Positions 48,178-60,827 of a DNA stretch of 62,000 bases are shown piece after piece. The DNA comes from Bugula neritina (taxonomy: Eukaryota; Bryozoa; Gymnolaemata; Cheilostomatida; Bugulidae), in assembly GCA_964035545.1 (NCBI GenBank), contig OZ037765.1:1835001-1897000 (forward strand), read 5' to 3'. Within the stretch, counting starts at the first letter, position 1. Each line of letters begins with the position of its first letter. Under the pieces are notes generated by a model. The model was not told where the DNA came from and made no database searches. It saw only the letters and a program-made list of their open reading frames with translations. Position numbers and translations under genes: made by a program.

Positions 48178-51100
48178 CTACTTTTTTGGCCCACTGCCAA
48201 ATATAAGGTCAGCATCTGGAGCCCCTTTCTGGTGTTGGTATTTGATTTTCTTTTCTCTGTTAGTATTTGGAATGAGGGACTTCCCAGCTTCTACAGTAAA
48301 AATGAAGAATACGTTGTAACAGGTGCTGCTAACCAATAGAATACGCTGTAACAAGTGCTGCTAACCAATTGTAACAACTGTAACAAATCTCACTAACCAA
48401 TCAGAGCTTGCTCCTCTTCTTCCTGACGTTCATTAATTTCTAAAACCAACTGCTTCATTTTCTCTTTCTCCGCTTTCTCCTCCATTTCTCTTTCTCGGTA
48501 ACGCGTGGCAAACTGCTGGCTAACATTGAGATCCAACGTCGAAAACTGAGTTTTATTACCTGCAGTAGCCACATTTATAATCACGAGACTAAGAACAGAT
48601 AACTCCAAGGAATTATAATTTTCCACTGGCACAATGTCCCATAAAGACATTTCTATATAAATAAAATTTAGGAGACAACTTCATAGAAAATGAGGCAATA
48701 ACAAATGAAACACTCGTTAGTTATTTAAAACTTCCAACCTTTTTTGGTCATCAGAGCGAATTTCAAAGGCGGGGAGTTTCCTTCAGACGTCTGCTCCACC
48801 ATCGAATCTTTAGCGGCCACGAAGGGTTTGCGTACCTGAGACTTGTAGTTGGTGGGGACAGCAATATCAGTCTACAAGGGAGTAATATCAGTCTACAAGG
48901 GAGTAATATCAGTCTACAAGGGAGTAATATCAGTCTACAAGAGAGTAATATCAGTCTACAAGGGAGTAATCTCAGTCTACAAGGAAGTAATATCAGTCTA
49001 AAAGGGAGTATCTCAGTCTACAAGGCAGTAATATCAGTCTACAAGGCAGTAATATCAGTCTACAAGGGAGTAATATCAGTCTACAAGGGAGTAATATCGG
49101 TCTACAAGGGAGTAATATCAGTCTACAAGGAAGTAATACCGGTCTACAAGGGAGTAATATCAGTCTACAAGGGAGTAATATCGGTCTACAAGGGAGTAAT
49201 ATCAGTCTACAAGGGAGTAATATCAGCCTACAAGGGAGTAATATCAGTCTACAAGGGAGTAATATCAGTCTAAAGGGAGTAATATCAGTCTAAAAGGGAG
49301 TAATATCGGCCTACAAGGGAGTAATATCAGTCTACAAGGGAGTAATATCAGTCTACAAGGGAGTAATATCAGTCTATCAAATATTTTGATACATACATGT
49401 CTAAAAGTGCGAGGGCGCGAGATCGCGTGCTTGTGTGTGTATATAGATAGATACCTAGTTAAATATAACCTTGACCTTAGCTGCCACTGACCTGCGTGAC
49501 CTTCACTGTCTCATGGGACCTCTGCTGTATATTATCAACCAACATTTTATCAAAAGCTGCCATAAAGTCATCGTCTTCCTGGCACGTCACATGCTTGGGT
49601 CCTTTTTGCTTCATTTCAAACTCTACTTCATGCTCAGGGGACGCTGTGAGATCCTCCCCATCGCTGATGGAATTCTGAAATGATAGGAACACAGGCTTCA
49701 AGTGTTTCTAACTACCTGACTTTTTAAAGCGCAGGATTTACAGAATCCTTTCAACATAAAAACACCAGAAGCAGCGATTGTAAACTATGAGAGGGGAAAG
49801 TATCTTATACAACACTTACGCATTTTGCAAAGTTATGAAACATTGTGCAAGGTTAAAGAAAATATTACTTATCATTCTTGTTTCACTGCAGTGTAAATGT
49901 TTTTCAAACTTGCACATCATTGTGTTACATAGAATCAGTAAGTGTCAGACTTTCTAATGCTACAAAGTGTCTGGTAACTAGAATCTTTCTTAGTATGAAA
50001 TGGCTGTAACAGAACCCCTCCTCCCGAGCTGTAACAGAACCCCCCTCCCCCCCTCCAAGCTGTAACAGAACCCCCCTCCCCCTCTCCGAGCTGTAACAGA
50101 ACCCCCCCTCCCCCTGACTGAGCTGGCTTACGGTGAGCTGGTTGTTGGGGTCCTGAGACTGAGATCCAGGGTGAGATCGGGTATCCGGTTGGGACGGGCT
50201 GGTCTCCTCCTCACTGGTCTTATTCTGACTGGTAGAGAGCTCTTCGTCAACTTCCTTGATTGGAGCCAATTCACCCTCATCTTCACACTCTGGATCGTGG
50301 AACGGTAGCAGCCCGGCTACAACACAGTGTGAAAAACTTGATGCGCTGAAACCTGACAGGAGTTGCCTACTCTGTACAGACCATTAAAACTAAACAGTTT
50401 GTAAAACTGAATGACATAACAGAAAGGTTTGTTTGTTTTAAGGAAAATGGGGTGATTCTATTATCACACAAGTTTTATAGTATCTGAAAAGAAGACAATC
50501 CCGAAACTGTCAAGATGTCTGACATGTTCATAACAAAGACTAACTTCAACACCTGCTGGTGAAATGCCGCTTCAGCTTCACCTGCATTAACTATTATCAA
50601 CCTATTATGCACTCTAACGCGTCTAATATACAGAATCCCTCTAAGCATGTTAATGCAAAACTAAACAAGTAAAACATTAACCAAGTTTGTATCAAGCTGT
50701 TTGTGAGCTCTTAAAGCTAAACGAATCACAAATTACAAGTTGGTGGTAGAATAGACAGCACTGTGTTATAATATAGATTATGGCAATCACACTTTTATGC
50801 ATGAACTAAAGCAGCCAATAATTGGCTCAAATAAATAGGTCAACTAAATTAGCTTTTTTCACTGTTTCACAATGTATCACATCTGATTATTGCAAACAGT
50901 TCTTTGAATATAAGACACGTGGACTTTGCTTTTGACTTACATAACTTTTCTTTAAACTCATCGTTGAGCTTCTCTGCCTTCTGATTGGCCTCCAGATATG
51001 ACTGACTAAACACTTCCTTCGGCCGAACTAACTCGAGAGAGTCTCGGACCATCATGTCTATACTCATTGGGAACGGGCAGTCCATGTCCCAGTACGGTGA

Positions 51101-54100
51101 TGCTTTCTTAAACCACAGGTATTTCTGGGTGAGAAATAAAATAATACCTTATTATACAATATAATATAAAATAATATAACCAAATATATCAAAATATTTT
51201 ACATTGTATAATACAAGATAAAATCATATCAAACACAATGCTATACAATATAACTGTAATATTACAACACTATAATATATATTATAGCATAATATAACAT
51301 GAAATAACACACTATATGACAATATAATATCACACAATACCATAAAGTATCATATCAAGGATAAAATATAATAACATAGCAACACATTCGATGACCTAAC
51401 ACAACAGTTGATAAAATGTCAGCATCGTCAAGTGTCAGCAAGTGACTGTCAAACTAAAAATAGCTGAAAGAAGTTATTCATAGCAAACAGTAACCTGGAA
51501 GTAGATGAGGAAATAGTCGAGTTTGCGTTTGGTAGACCCTCTGTCAAAGTACTGACCACAGGTGTCTAGCAGCACACAGGTGAGTCTCAGTCTGAACAGG
51601 TGCGGCGGGGGATCTGAAACATATCTTAGAAAGTAAGGGAAGCCCAACAACCACTCGGTACGCTTGCACAATCTAGTGTAGTAGACCATAGCTGTGAGCA
51701 TATGTACAGTTTGTACTATTTACTGCAAACTATCTCAGTTGGACTTACAGAAAAGAGCAAATAAAGACAAACCAGTGTCTCTTTACATCTGTTACTTATT
51801 CAAATAACATTACTGCTAAGTGAGAAGTTGTACCTACACCAAAAGAGTTCTATTTCTTTCAAAAATAACATTTTTTTCAGATTTCTGTAAAAATACTAAT
51901 TCAATAGTTAGAAAAAGTTTATTTGCTATAACATAGCCTGAGGAAAACTGACACCTGCTATATGTATGTCATGATAGACACCTGCATATGCTTGTCACAA
52001 CTGACACCTGCTATAACATAAAAAATTATAAAATATCGCAAGACAACTATAAATGCCATCATGTATTAATTGTTCGATAGCTTGTTTTGAAACCTAACAT
52101 CAGTTGCCTGACACTCTTCACAGGTGCCCCGACACTTTAAACTAGTATTTTGACATTTGGTACTGATACTTTGCAGGTAGGTAACTAACCTAAGAGTGAA
52201 GGCATGTCATTATCATAGCTGACACCAAATGTTATAAAGCTGTAGAGAGTCTTGAAAATGACAGCAGAGTCAACTAGTCTGAAGTTGTAAAGTTCCCCCA
52301 GGTACTTGACCATACAGACTCTACGCTGGTTGTACTTCGGGTAGTTTATCTCCATGTCGGTACGAATAAACTCAAGGACACCATCTACCACCTGCACAAC
52401 CACATCCTCCTGTAATACGGGCGTAATACAACGTAATATACATGCAATACAACATAATATGTGTGTAATACAACGTAATATACATGATGCAATACAATGA
52501 AATACACATGCAATACAACTTATTATACATACAATACAACATAATATAAATACAATACAACGTAATATGTGTGTAACACAACGTAATATGCATGTAATAC
52601 ATCATATTATATATGCAATGAAATGTGCATGTAATAGGAGCATAATTAAAATACAATACAGTGAATTTAGTGTGTAATACATAATAAAGTGCCATACTAT
52701 ATATAATATAATCTCACATACACAAAAAACATGTACAGCGCAGCATAATAAATGAGCATAGCAAAAATAGCAATAGCAAATAATATACACATTCTACATA
52801 TAATATAGTGTAGAGTAGATGACACTACATGTATAATACAATGTAATATAAACATACTGCACTATAATATACACTGCATTATATAATCAAGACATACGTG
52901 ATACGGAGCTAACCCAGCTATTAGATTAGCCATGCAGTGAATATTCCCGTATTTTACGTTCCAAATAGCCGTCAAAGAATTTGTAGCAAAATCTTTCAAA
53001 TCTGGATCTTTCCAGTCAAGTTTTCTTATTTGTCTCAGAATCTGCAATTATACACAAGCTATATGTCATTATAACAACACTAAACGCATTATACCAACAC
53101 CATACGCATACAATATTTAAAATATTTTCTAGAAAGATGAGTAGAATATAAACTAATAAGCCAATACTGAACATTGGCGTGTATTATATGTCTCTATTCA
53201 AAGATACAAATATTTCACCATTCATCTCTAACCAACATATGACTAAGACATTTCACATTGCACAGTTCAGCTCCACCAGGACCCAAGTTGTGTTCAGAGT
53301 GATATAACTATGCATTGTGTTGCTAGGAAACCGTGTAAATATCCTATAAACATTTACATAAACATTCTGGAGTCGCTAGTAATGAGCAGATTACACGGAA
53401 GGGAAAGTACGCGCCCCCCACCTTCTCAGTGGAAGTTTTGTTAAGATCCTTGTACAGGAGTCTCCTGATGTACTCGTGTTTTGGAGGCCGGTTTTCCCGA
53501 ACTAAGTTTTGACTGCTGGGAGGGTTGCAGTAGTAGAAGGCGTTTTCTATCAGCGTGTTGTACCTGATGTCTAGACTCAGCGCCGTTTTCTTCCTCATCA
53601 TCACTTCCTGTAGACATCATTGCGTAAAATTAGTAAAAAATTAACTCGCTGTAAAAAAATTACTATACAAGATTGATTAATATCCAACAAATGTGTTCAA
53701 CTCCAAACGATTTTTTTTCCAGTAAGCACAAATCCAGACAATAAATCAGACAGTAGTTACCAGGTAGATTCTGGTACGATGGTGAGAATCAGGGCTACGG
53801 TAGAGGTACCGCCCGCAAGTCTCGAGAAGGGCGCAGGCCATGTCAATGTTGTGGTGAGTGAAGTCAAACATCAGCATCTTCAGACACTTGAGTACGTCCG
53901 TCTTTGTGTACATTCCAAACTTCACCAGCTCACCTACCAGTGTATATGTCCCGGTAAAGAGAAGACAACTTTACACAGCACATGGAAAGTGTAAAGGAAA
54001 TGAAGTTGTTTAGAGGATTTAATTACTGACACGGCGTACAACAAATTGAGTGTACGTTACTTCTAGTAAATAATGTGCACTTAGTAACCAGTAATGCATT

Positions 54101-57100
54101 AAACACAAACACCTTTTCAAAGAAACTCTTTGGTTGTGTGTGGTAACCGAGTGTAGAAAAAGTTCACAATACTTTGAATGATTATCACAAGGCGCCTCTA
54201 GACCGTAATATGTATAAATAGAATAACCATAAACTCATGGAGAGAAGACAAATCTTCAAAGCTACACTATTTAAAGGTGCAAGTGTTCAAAAGAGAAGAC
54301 AATCACCTAAACCAATTTAAATAAAACTGCAATTATTCATTAACTTGCAATGGCGCATAGAACAAAACAACAGAGTAACAATACAGGTATGTTGAGGGTA
54401 TAAAATACTTTATGAAAGCTACTGCTACACATTTAAAAATATAACCAAATACAGCAAAGCATAACCAATCAAGTATTTATGATTTATCAACTACTCACAG
54501 TAGCAAATTTTATATTAGATAAATAATGATTATGAATTAAACAGATATTATCACATAATAGAATAAACAAACAGTGCATACATGAGCTAATATGTAATCT
54601 ACTAAACAAGTAACGCCAACATTTCTTACCAATGAATCGCACTGTCTTGATTTTAGTCTCTATCTTAATCTGGTCTTTCTTGCGCACCAGATGGCGGAAG
54701 TCAAGAGTGAGGTAGTTGCATAGTTCGGTGCTGACGTCAGGCATGCAGGGGTAGAGTGTTGCTGCCAGTCGGGCATAAAACGGCAGCAGATCATATCTAC
54801 AAGTTCAGCAAATGCTACATGAGTCAGTAGCTAACAGGTCTCACAAAAGGGGAAACAATTCCAAATAAGAAGTCAGCTTGACAATAGACGATAAGAAATC
54901 CCACAAATTTGAGTGGCTGAATAAAAAGATCAATAAACTTCAAAGAAAAAAATTAGAAAAAATAAGTTCAGAAAAATTATAAATCTTATATGATGAAAAT
55001 AAAACATTTTGGGGGAAAAAACTAAAAAAAATATAAAAGAGAAAAATCTTCAAATCCCAATAGGAACTTGATCCCAAATCTTGTCACTTACCTGGTTCGT
55101 GCGACATTGAATAGGACTTTAACGAGGCGTTTCCTGTTAGACTTGGTATTGTGGGACATGCAGAAATCCTGAGCCGCCCTATCAATGAGCTCTCTGTTCA
55201 CACAGGTTGGCAAATCAGATAAAAACTTGTCATACAACAGCTGAGAGGTTGTTGCCATCGTGTCTTCCGCAGCTAAAAAGTAAACAGCAAACAGACGTCT
55301 CTTACAGGTCTTCCGCCATCTTGTGAGTCTTATGTCACTAACAGGTAGTTAGTCTAACCAACACAGAGTTATGTATATCATATAGATGTAAATCATGATT
55401 GGCAAGATCTTTATTAAATGCATCTTGCAGGCAAACTGCTACATTGAATCTTTACAAACCTACATTGTATAATATATGTTTAAATTATAGAATATTATAT
55501 ATAATTCATGTTTGCATTGTAGATACATGTTTATATTGAAGAACATATGTTTATAGTATTAACCATTAATAAACATAAAGCTTGCTAATGATATAACACT
55601 TTTAGGCAATCTTCAGAAATATAACTTTTGGCATAAAATACACAACACGATGTATTTGCAAGTAAAACTAACGACCCGGATATGAAGTATACCATTCATA
55701 TCGGCAGGATCAGATTCCTCTAGCATGAGCTCCTCAGCCTCGTTATCAGCTTCATTTGAGGACGGTTCACCCCCGTCCCCACCTTCTAGCAGCTCTTGCT
55801 CTACGTCTTCAATTTTTAAATCTTCTTCCTCTATACAATTCACAATTTCAACAAACTTACTCAAACGATAAAAAACAAAAATAAAAAATATTTTCCATAA
55901 AATCTACGCAAAATAATATAAATTACAATTAGAGTATAAAACAAACCTATATATTATATCTAAGATTTCCACTTATAACAGATTTAGAACTAGAGCTAGC
56001 AACCATGAAGTAGCATGCCATTGATGCTTAAATTTGCTAAAATAAACTCCAAAAATAGACTCTAACTTTTATTAGCCTCAGAGTTCTCTTCAGCCTTGTC
56101 CGGGGAGGGGGCCTGAGACACCTGACTGTCCTTGAGCAGAATCTGAGGAACTATGGCTCTCAGGTCTAGAAGTTTCTCATAGAACTGCTGCATCTCCTCG
56201 TCTTCATACAGACTCGTCTCTCCGTCATACTCAAACTGCTGAGCCGCATTGAACTCCAGGTCAAGGTCATCTCCTCCGAACTCTAACAAGGTGGACACAC
56301 AGACAGACACATGAATATACATACTAGCTAGTGAATTGTGTGAGAAGTAACAATCAGTCTATCATATTATTCTGACATAACTTGTTCATATAATTATTTT
56401 CTGGATGATTAATCTAACTTGAAGTAACATTAGAAAACATGGCGTTGTTATTGAAAAGTTGCCTAAATTCTGAGATACAAACTACTCACTGTGTTCGGGT
56501 AATTCACACATTTCCTCGTCAACTAGATCCTAAAAAAGGAAGAGAACATTACCTCCGGCATCCGACAGAGCAAGTTTGATCACAATTAAGTTGGCATGAA
56601 ATAATCAGTGAGTAAGGCAAGACTGTAGTTAGACATACTAAGCTATGAAATACGTACACTTAGAGTCTGCACATTGGACAGTAGCTTGTTATACGCTGCC
56701 TTCATCGTCTCATACCTCTCTTGTCTGTCAGCATTGAGCTCTCCTTTAGTCAATATTATTCTGCGGTTCTCCCACTCCATCAACTTCAACGCCTGAAAAG
56801 AGGAAACTAAAAGTTTGACAGCTAAACTGTGAGAAGATGACTCCATTTGTTATCCAAGCAACTTCAGCTGTGTGAGCGGTAATGGAACTGTGCTGTACTA
56901 GGTTGTAACAACATAAATATGTAAACATCTCTTTTACATTATCAAACCAAAAGTAACAGCAGAACTCATTCTAAGCATAGATACAGACTTTGTGGTACAT
57001 TTCAGGTAGTGAAAAGATGACTGTAACACTTGCTGTCTCCACTCCCTACAACCCATCTAATATCCATACCTTGTATCCCACCCCCTACAACCCCTCTAAT

Positions 57101-60100
57101 ATCCATACCTTGTATCCCACCCCCTACAACCCCTCTAATATCCATACCTTGTATCCCACCCCCTACAACCCCTCTAATATCCATACCTTGTATCTCCATC
57201 CCCTACGACCCCTCTAATATCCATACCTTGTATCCCACCCACTACAACCCCTCTAATATCCATACCTTGTATCCCACCCCCTACAACCCCTCTGATATTC
57301 ATACCTTGTGTCCCACCCCCTACAACCCCTCTAATATTCACACCTTGTGGTCTTTCAGCAGCTGTGATACGATACTGTTGTGGTATTCCTTAAGAAGGTT
57401 CCGGCAGCCCTTCTGTTTCTCTACTGGCAGCGTTGGACAGGAGGGCACAGTGAGGTCATACTTGTCAGCCAGAACTCTTCAAGTATATTGATGTAACGGA
57501 ATTGTTACTCATTATTATATTTATTATAATGCTCCAAAAAATCTAATGAACATTATTGATCTATTCACAGCTGTAGAAATTCATACCAGTCATAATATTG
57601 TATGGAGGAACAATTATGAGGAAATTCTGAGTTTTCAATATTTATATTGTGCTATTTACATTATAAAATACATCATTTTATAGTAACTATATCATAAAAT
57701 ATATTGTATTAGTTATAGAGGCCCTATCAATAGCAGAAATACATTATATTATAGTAACTATACCATATAATATATTGTCTCAATTATAGCGAAGTAGGCA
57801 TGGTCTAGAGGTTAGAGCATTGGCTTAGTAAACATGAGGTAAATGATTTGAATCCCAGTAAAGGCCATTGGTGATGTTAGGAAGAGCGTCTAGATTGTAG
57901 TCATAATTAATTCTGAGTCACAATAGAAAACAACTCCTTGGCCTGCTTAAAGAACCTTTTCATCATGGGTTTTATCATGCCTCCCAGTTTATAAGCTCTA
58001 GATAGCCTTAGAGTTTAGATACAAACTGACCTGTATTTATGAGGTACGAGACCCGCATAGTCACTGCCACAATGTCTACAGAAACTCTGTATGATAGAAA
58101 CGTTGCTATGTTCCTCCTTGTCACAGTTGACTAGGATGTTCAGCTGGTTGGAGAGAATGTTGAGGGCCCCCTTCTCCGGCAGAACACCAACTGATATGAG
58201 CTCCGCAAAGAATCTTATGTCTACTCTAAACTTGCTCTGATTGGTTACCTGGGAAGTGATATAACACAATATCTGGTAGGCTGCTAGCTAGCAGTTAAAA
58301 TGTAACAAGTCATATAATAAGCCAACCAGACAACTACCTTATCATCTTTCTTCTGCAGCAACACCTTCTGCCAATTCTCCAGCAACACCTCACAGAACTC
58401 CGAATATTTCTCATGCAGAAGGCAGCACAACTCTATGGCAGCGCTTATGTCTGACATCTTTAGTTTAGCTTCCACTATAGCAGTCGCCTAAAACCGTAAC
58501 TATCTATGCAACAACTAGTTAGAACACTAAACAAACTAACCACGTGTTACACATGACTTGCACATAATGCAGGAGAAGATAACTGCAGGAGAATATGACC
58601 GGGGAAGGTACAAGAATACTAGTGGGTTTAGTACTCACCACTTCTGATATGTACTTGGTAAGGTTCAACGTTTTCAGTTCTTTCAGTAAGCTCTCCTTCT
58701 GACTCTCAGTAAATGTTTTCTAAAAGTAAAATAATCGTTTGAAAATAAATCAGATGAAAATATCCAAGAAAAACATTCAGCAAATCCCTTGCCAGTTTTT
58801 CATTTGAAAAACTAAGTCAAAACATTTCTTCTTGCCGGTTACTGGTGCCGAAAATTTGAGTTTTTCCTATAAGAAATATTCAGAAAAATTTCAAATTTAA
58901 AAAAACGCAAAAAGATAATATGCCAAATCTCTGTTGAGAACAGAAACTAAAAAGTAAAAACTGGTCTAGATAAATGGCATACAGAGTTGTCAAGAAAGGA
59001 ACAATTGACCAATATTGACTAAATATTTATTCATTTACAGACAGAGTAACAACAACATTTGATAAACTTTACTAAATCTCACCAGCTTTCTAACAAATGC
59101 CGTGTTTTTCTTCAGACTTGAGTCGAGTTTTACAAAGTCAGAGTCTTCAGGGCGATATTCTAGAAACAGTACGACACATTGGACTAAGCTAAACCAACAA
59201 TCAGCAAAACACAAAGTATTTACAGACTAGGGTGCTTATTTTAGCCGATAATTTGTTGTAAGAGTAACTCTAGGAGATATGCATAACCTGTCTGAACTAT
59301 GAACTATAAAACTTGTTTAATTTATCTGAAGACAACCTAAAAAGCAAATCTAGAACTGTCTATTTTTGAGAGACCTGATTACAAAGTGCCTCAGGGAAAA
59401 GAAGATGACACAACTCTTAAGGCAGTAGCTAGATAACTAAATGCTAGCATACATACTAGAGTGGGAAGAGTTTAGCTGAAATTTATTACCAGCAAACAGG
59501 AAAAGTTTAGCTGCATATCTGTAATGATCAGACTGCTAGCGTTACTGTAACTTTACTCACCGGAAATATTAGCATTTCTATCTCTGTACATCTTTCTTAC
59601 TTTATATTTCTCCTCCATTTCTTTCACATAATCACTAATGAGTTGCTAAAATAATTCAAACAAAATAAAAATTCAAAATTTTCTCCCGCTATCGACACCA
59701 ATTTCATAAAAACTATTTAGAGTTGTCTTTTCTCAAAAAGATGACCTATAAATAGAAAATCTCTATTAAATGTAATGCAGAGCTAATATTTCCATAGTTA
59801 ATAACTATTTTGTTGCAAAATTTTTTACCTAGTTTCCAGAAAACATAACAGCCTGTACTAAAATTTGTGAAAGCAAGTTTAATAAAAGCTGCTTACAATA
59901 TAAATGAAAAGTAAAAAAGGAAAAGCAACTCCAACAGTTATAATTTTTTGATGACGTTTGCTGTTTTTTAAAGTTATCAGTAATTTGGATTGATTAGCCC
60001 CAATACTCTAAACTCACTGACTTGCTAATTCAAGAGTGATGCTCCAGAAACAAAGCAATGTTTACATTTATCTAATTTAGCTTCAGAGACCAGCAATTCT

Positions 60101-60827
60101 CGATGTATCACGTGTAGAACTTAGACTATTGTGAGACTTAACGACTACAACTTTACCTTTTCTTCAGCTTCTTTAGCAAGTCTCTCATCCTCTTTTTGAC
60201 TTTCACATCCTGCCTGCTCAGCATCTTCACACTTCACCTGAAAACCATAAAAAATTACTAGTTATTTTTACAAACACAGAACAAGATATCTCAATAGCAG
60301 TTCACATTATAAAATAACAGTCAAAAACTAAGGCTATAAATACAGAGAAGTGGAAAGAGGTCCTGGCTGAGTGAGCTTAAGGTCACAGGTTCAAACACTA
60401 GTAAAAAAGAACATTATGTCATAGATGCTCCTAAAAACCCTTAAAAAACCTTACCTGCCGAGGGTTCTCACAGGAATGGAAACTTTGAATAAACATTATT
60501 ATTTAGTCACAACAGCATTATTTTGCAGATTTTGAAAATATATTTACCATCACTATGCTAATAACATATTACTTGGCAATTCTATTTCTAGAAAATTAGT
60601 AACTGGTATTATCATAGACTCTAAAGTCTAAACACATCATAAAAACTCCTTATATAAAGAATCTAAATAGTTCAAACAGCAATCTAATAATATATTTCCC
60701 TGCAAACCTCTGGCTGCACCTGAGACTCTGCAGTTTCAGGTGATGAAGGCAGAGTTTCAGGTCTGACATTCTTCTGCCTCTCTTTACGCTCAGTTGAATA
60801 TCGCTTTCCTCCCCTACGCCCTTCCAT
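48178..60827 (-). CDS. UPF2: UPF2, regulator of nonsense transcripts 2 (complete)
   Basis: Scaffold of nonsense-mediated mRNA decay that bridges UPF1 and UPF3. Coding exons in gene order: 60827-60708, 60237-60157, 59645-59561, 59159-59083, 58719-58639, 58487-58338, 58248-58031, 57476-57344, 56792-56658, 56529-56490, 56282-56067, 55830-55693, 55272-55092, 54796-54630, 53933-53761, 53607-53422, 53041-52898, 52409-52190, 51613-51495, 51124-50941, 50316-50132, 49674-49492, 48871-48739, 48559-48398, 48290-48178. Total 3624 nt, 1207 aa, every junction in phase. MIF4G-1 spans about residues 105-355 (LDSSLKKNTAFVRKL, SFCRHCGSDYAGLVP), MIF4G-2 about 495-715 (VRKKDQIKIETKIKTVRFIG) and MIF4G-3 about 725-930 (NIHCMANLIAGL, LDTCGQYFDRGSTKRKLD). 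An acidic or Ser-rich spacer follows, then the UPF1-binding tail ending KGAPDADLIFGSGPKK. The N-terminal charged region and acidic spacer are shorter than in vertebrates. Exon 1's donor (GTTTGC) is weak; an edge at 60720 is the alternative. Confidence 0.97.
48305..48405 (-). repeat. Tandem repeat spanning the UPF2 exon 24 donor site
   Basis: On the minus strand ATTG-GTTAG occurs three times, at the real donor and twice downstream, within units that include TTGTTACA. Reading past the true donor gives ATT GGT TAG, an immediate stop. Confidence 0.8.
48862..49375 (-). repeat. 20-bp minisatellite (about 25 copies) made of the UPF2 exon 23 acceptor site
   Basis: The plus-strand unit is TCTACAAGGGAGTAATATCA. 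On the minus strand each copy carries CCCTTGTAG followed by ACTGATATT, which is the true acceptor and the first nine bases of exon 23. Copies vary by a few substitutions (TCGG, AAAGGG). The array fills most of the intron upstream of exon 23. Confidence 0.95.
49997..50120 (-). repeat. G-rich tandem repeat just inside UPF2 intron 21
   Basis: About four units combine G runs on the minus strand (GGGGGAGGGGGG) with TTCTGTTACAGCT. It starts about 13 nt after the exon 21 donor. G runs could form quadruplexes in the pre-mRNA, and each TTCTGTTACAG resembles a 3' splice site. The frame stays open from exon 21 through the repeat to 49925. Confidence 0.85.
51135..51400. repeat. AT-rich degenerate repeat in UPF2 intron 19
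   Basis: Recurring ATACAATATAATAT / ACAATATAACAT units begin immediately upstream (gene sense) of the exon 20 acceptor. Confidence 0.6.
52413..52690. repeat. Degenerate repeat (AATACAACGTAATATACATGC)n in UPF2 intron 17
   Basis: Units of about 19-21 bp abut the exon 18 acceptor. The acceptor GTATTACAG itself resembles the GTATTAC of the unit. Confidence 0.75.
57038..57345 (-). repeat. 39-bp minisatellite (8 copies) made of the UPF2 exon 8 donor site
   Basis: ACCTTGT recurs at 57068, 57107, 57146, 57185, 57225, 57264, 57303 and 57342. On the minus strand each unit gives ACAAG then GTATGG/GTGTGA. The 57342 copy is the true exon edge (CACAAG). The rest of the unit is rich in G runs (GGGGTTGTAGGGGGTGGGA). 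Confidence 0.95.
57789..58010 (+). mobile_element. tRNA-derived SINE-like element (copy B)
   Basis: Box A TGGTCTAGAGGTTAGAG, a box B-like GATTTGAATCCC, then GGCCATTGGTGATGTTAGGA and GTCATAATTAATTCTGAGTC, shared with the element at 19881. It sits antisense in UPF2 intron 7. Confidence 0.8.
60350..60495 (+). mobile_element. Degenerate SINE-like copy with conserved 3' end
   Basis: GGTTCAAACAC resembles box B. The 3' part has CTTAAAAAACCTTACC and GGTTCTCACAGGAATGG, matching the end of the 19881 element. It lies in UPF2 intron 1. Confidence 0.55.

Noticed and set aside
48862-49375. CRISPR-like regular array
   Set aside because: Contiguous 20-bp units with no unique spacers, in an animal intron; it is a minisatellite.
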